From Dehalococcoidales bacterium (lineage in GTDB: Bacteria > Chloroflexota > Dehalococcoidia > Dehalococcoidales > RBG-16-60-22), in NCBI GenBank assembly GCA_028712355.1, contig JAQTQH010000001.1, forward strand, positions 73,864-111,215: a stretch of 37,352 bases of DNA. Reading direction: 5' to 3'. Shown one piece after another: positions 36,393 through 37,352 of this stretch. The number at the start of each line of letters is the position of its first letter. Positions within the stretch are counted from its first letter, which is position 1. The position numbers were made by a program, and so were the translations under genes. The notes below the pieces were generated by a model. That model saw only the letters and a program-made list of their open reading frames with translations. It was not told the origin of the DNA and did no database searches.

Positions 36393-36971
36393 CTAATCAT
36401 TAAAGATTTCTTTTGGTTCGTAATCTTGACCTTCAAATGAGAGATAATCTAAGAGATTAAAATTGTGGGCACGCGCCACAATGTTTCGAGGAAATCTTCT
36501 CGTCCTCTCGTTGTAATGCTGCGCCACCCTGTTAAATTCTAATCTTGTCTTCCGCAGTCTTCTCTCAACGTGAGAATCCCTCTCCATTAAAGTCATATGC
36601 ATTTTGTCAGCCTTGAGTTCGGGGTATTTTTCAAACACAGCTTGCAGTTTCAAGTAGTTATTTTCTATTTGCGAAGCCAGTTTGACCTTTTCATTCAAAT
36701 CAGTATCTTTAGTCCATCTGCTTCTAGCTTCAATGGTATCCTTAAGTGTTTTGTATTCATGAATGTCATACTTTTTGGTTACCTGTGCTAAAGCCTGAAT
36801 ATTATCAATCCGTTCCTGCATAATCACATCAATGTCCGCAAATTTCCTTTGAGCTCTCGTGATCCAATACTGGAATTTATTATATATGCTTATCCAAGCC
36901 CATATGCCGAGAAAAAGTATTACGACAACTACGCTCCATACTATTACCCAAATGCTTGTTGACAGTGACAT
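36393..36971 (-). CDS. LemA family protein
   Basis: N-terminal TM, then IYNKFQYWITRAQRKFADIDVIMQERIDNIQALAQVTKKY ... IENNYLKLQAVFEKYPELKADK. Confidence 0.85.
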   Translation of the reverse strand: MSLSTSIWVIVWSVVVVILFLGIWAWISIYNKFQYWITRAQRKFADIDVIMQERIDNIQALAQVTKKYDIHEYKTLKDTIEARSRWTKDTDLNEKVKLASQIENNYLKLQAVFEKYPELKADKMHMTLMERDSHVERRLRKTRLEFNRVAQHYNERTRRFPRNIVARAHNFNLLDYLSFEGQDYEPKEIFND

Positions 36972-36980
36972 CGGAACCTC

Positions 36981-37151
36981 CTAAACCGAGAAATAATCTT
37001 TCTCGTTAATTTTTTTGGGTTTTATATCAGCTTCAAAATACCTAATCATCTGTTTGATAGCTTCTTGCTTATTTTTGAGGTCGTGCACCAGTTTATAAAC
37101 CTCAACGATTTTATCCTCGTCTTTTGATAGTTCTATCTGGATTTTAGCCAT
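36981..37151 (-). CDS. small DUF2683-like protein
   Basis: MAKIQIELSKDEDKIVEVYKLVHDLKNKQEAIKQMIRYFEADIKP; GGAGGGGG RBS before ATG 37151. Confidence 0.6.
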   Translation of the reverse strand: MAKIQIELSKDEDKIVEVYKLVHDLKNKQEAIKQMIRYFEADIKPKKINEKDYFSV

Positions 37152-37187
37152 GCCCCCTCCAGCCATTGTTATATAATATATCATAAT

Positions 37188-37215
37188 AATATATCTTATT
37201 ATATTAATATGTCAA
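37188..37215 (-). promoter_or_regulatory. promoter of the small protein/LemA/NUDIX/2H operon
   Basis: Minus strand TTGACA (37215-37210), 16-nt spacer, TATATT (37193-37188). Confidence 0.55.
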
Positions 37216-37240
37216 TACCCTCTTTGGGCAAAGTTCACTC

Positions 37241-37270
37241 TTGCCAAAAGAGTGCCTAAAGGCATATACT
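37241..37270 (+). promoter_or_regulatory. putative promoter of the truncated rightmost gene
   Basis: TTGCCA, 18-nt spacer, TATACT. Confidence 0.4.
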
Positions 37271-37302
37271 ACCTGCAAAGAGATAAGGCGGGTAGGTGAA
37301 AT

Positions 37303-37352
37303 ATGTTCAAATCGGTTAGAGAATTTTTCAATTCTTTATCAGACGCCCAGCA
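37303..37352 (+). CDS. N-terminal fragment of an ORF running off the window
   Basis: RBS-like gggtaggtg then ATG: MFKSVREFFNSLSDAQ... Confidence 0.4.
   Translation, partial: MFKSVREFFNSLSDAQ

Overview
Mostly ordinary GC-rich bacterial chromosome; gene content and style suggest a Dehalococcoidia/Chloroflexota-like genome, but that is an inference. Three AT-rich accessory patches interrupt it. Core content: flavodoxin-type reductase, UspA, DegV, a selenocysteine-containing SelD whose N-terminus the ORF track misses because of an in-frame TGA, CobO, a Liv-type ABC transporter operon bracketed by two acyl-CoA ligases (LivG displaced to the other strand), MBL hydrolase, two FmdB proteins, DUF763, a Mo-cofactor oxidoreductase, GlyQS, SbcD, SpeD/SpeE, PrmC/PrfA, pilin plus prepilin peptidase, a GH3-family protein, and a 7TM-GAF-GGDEF-HD-GYP protein paired with a LuxR-type regulator whose receiver is degenerate. 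Most interesting: (1) a promoter, about 145-nt leader and 9-bp SD-containing terminator hairpin before the acyl-CoA ligase/Liv operon, with an upstream segment complementary to the hairpin (unassigned attenuator/riboswitch candidate); (2) an AT-rich four-gene operon at the right end (small DUF2683-like protein, LemA, NUDIX, 2H phosphoesterase) with direct repeats in its promoter; (3) a shared leader motif before the prepilin peptidase and GH3 genes; (4) a truncated T-box leader with a probable Trp specifier at the left edge; (5) a MITE-like 86-bp palindrome; (6) an SRA-like/HNH putative type IV restriction protein; (7) several families of palindromic intergenic repeats, one nested in another. 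No CRISPR array, tRNA or rRNA gene was recognised.
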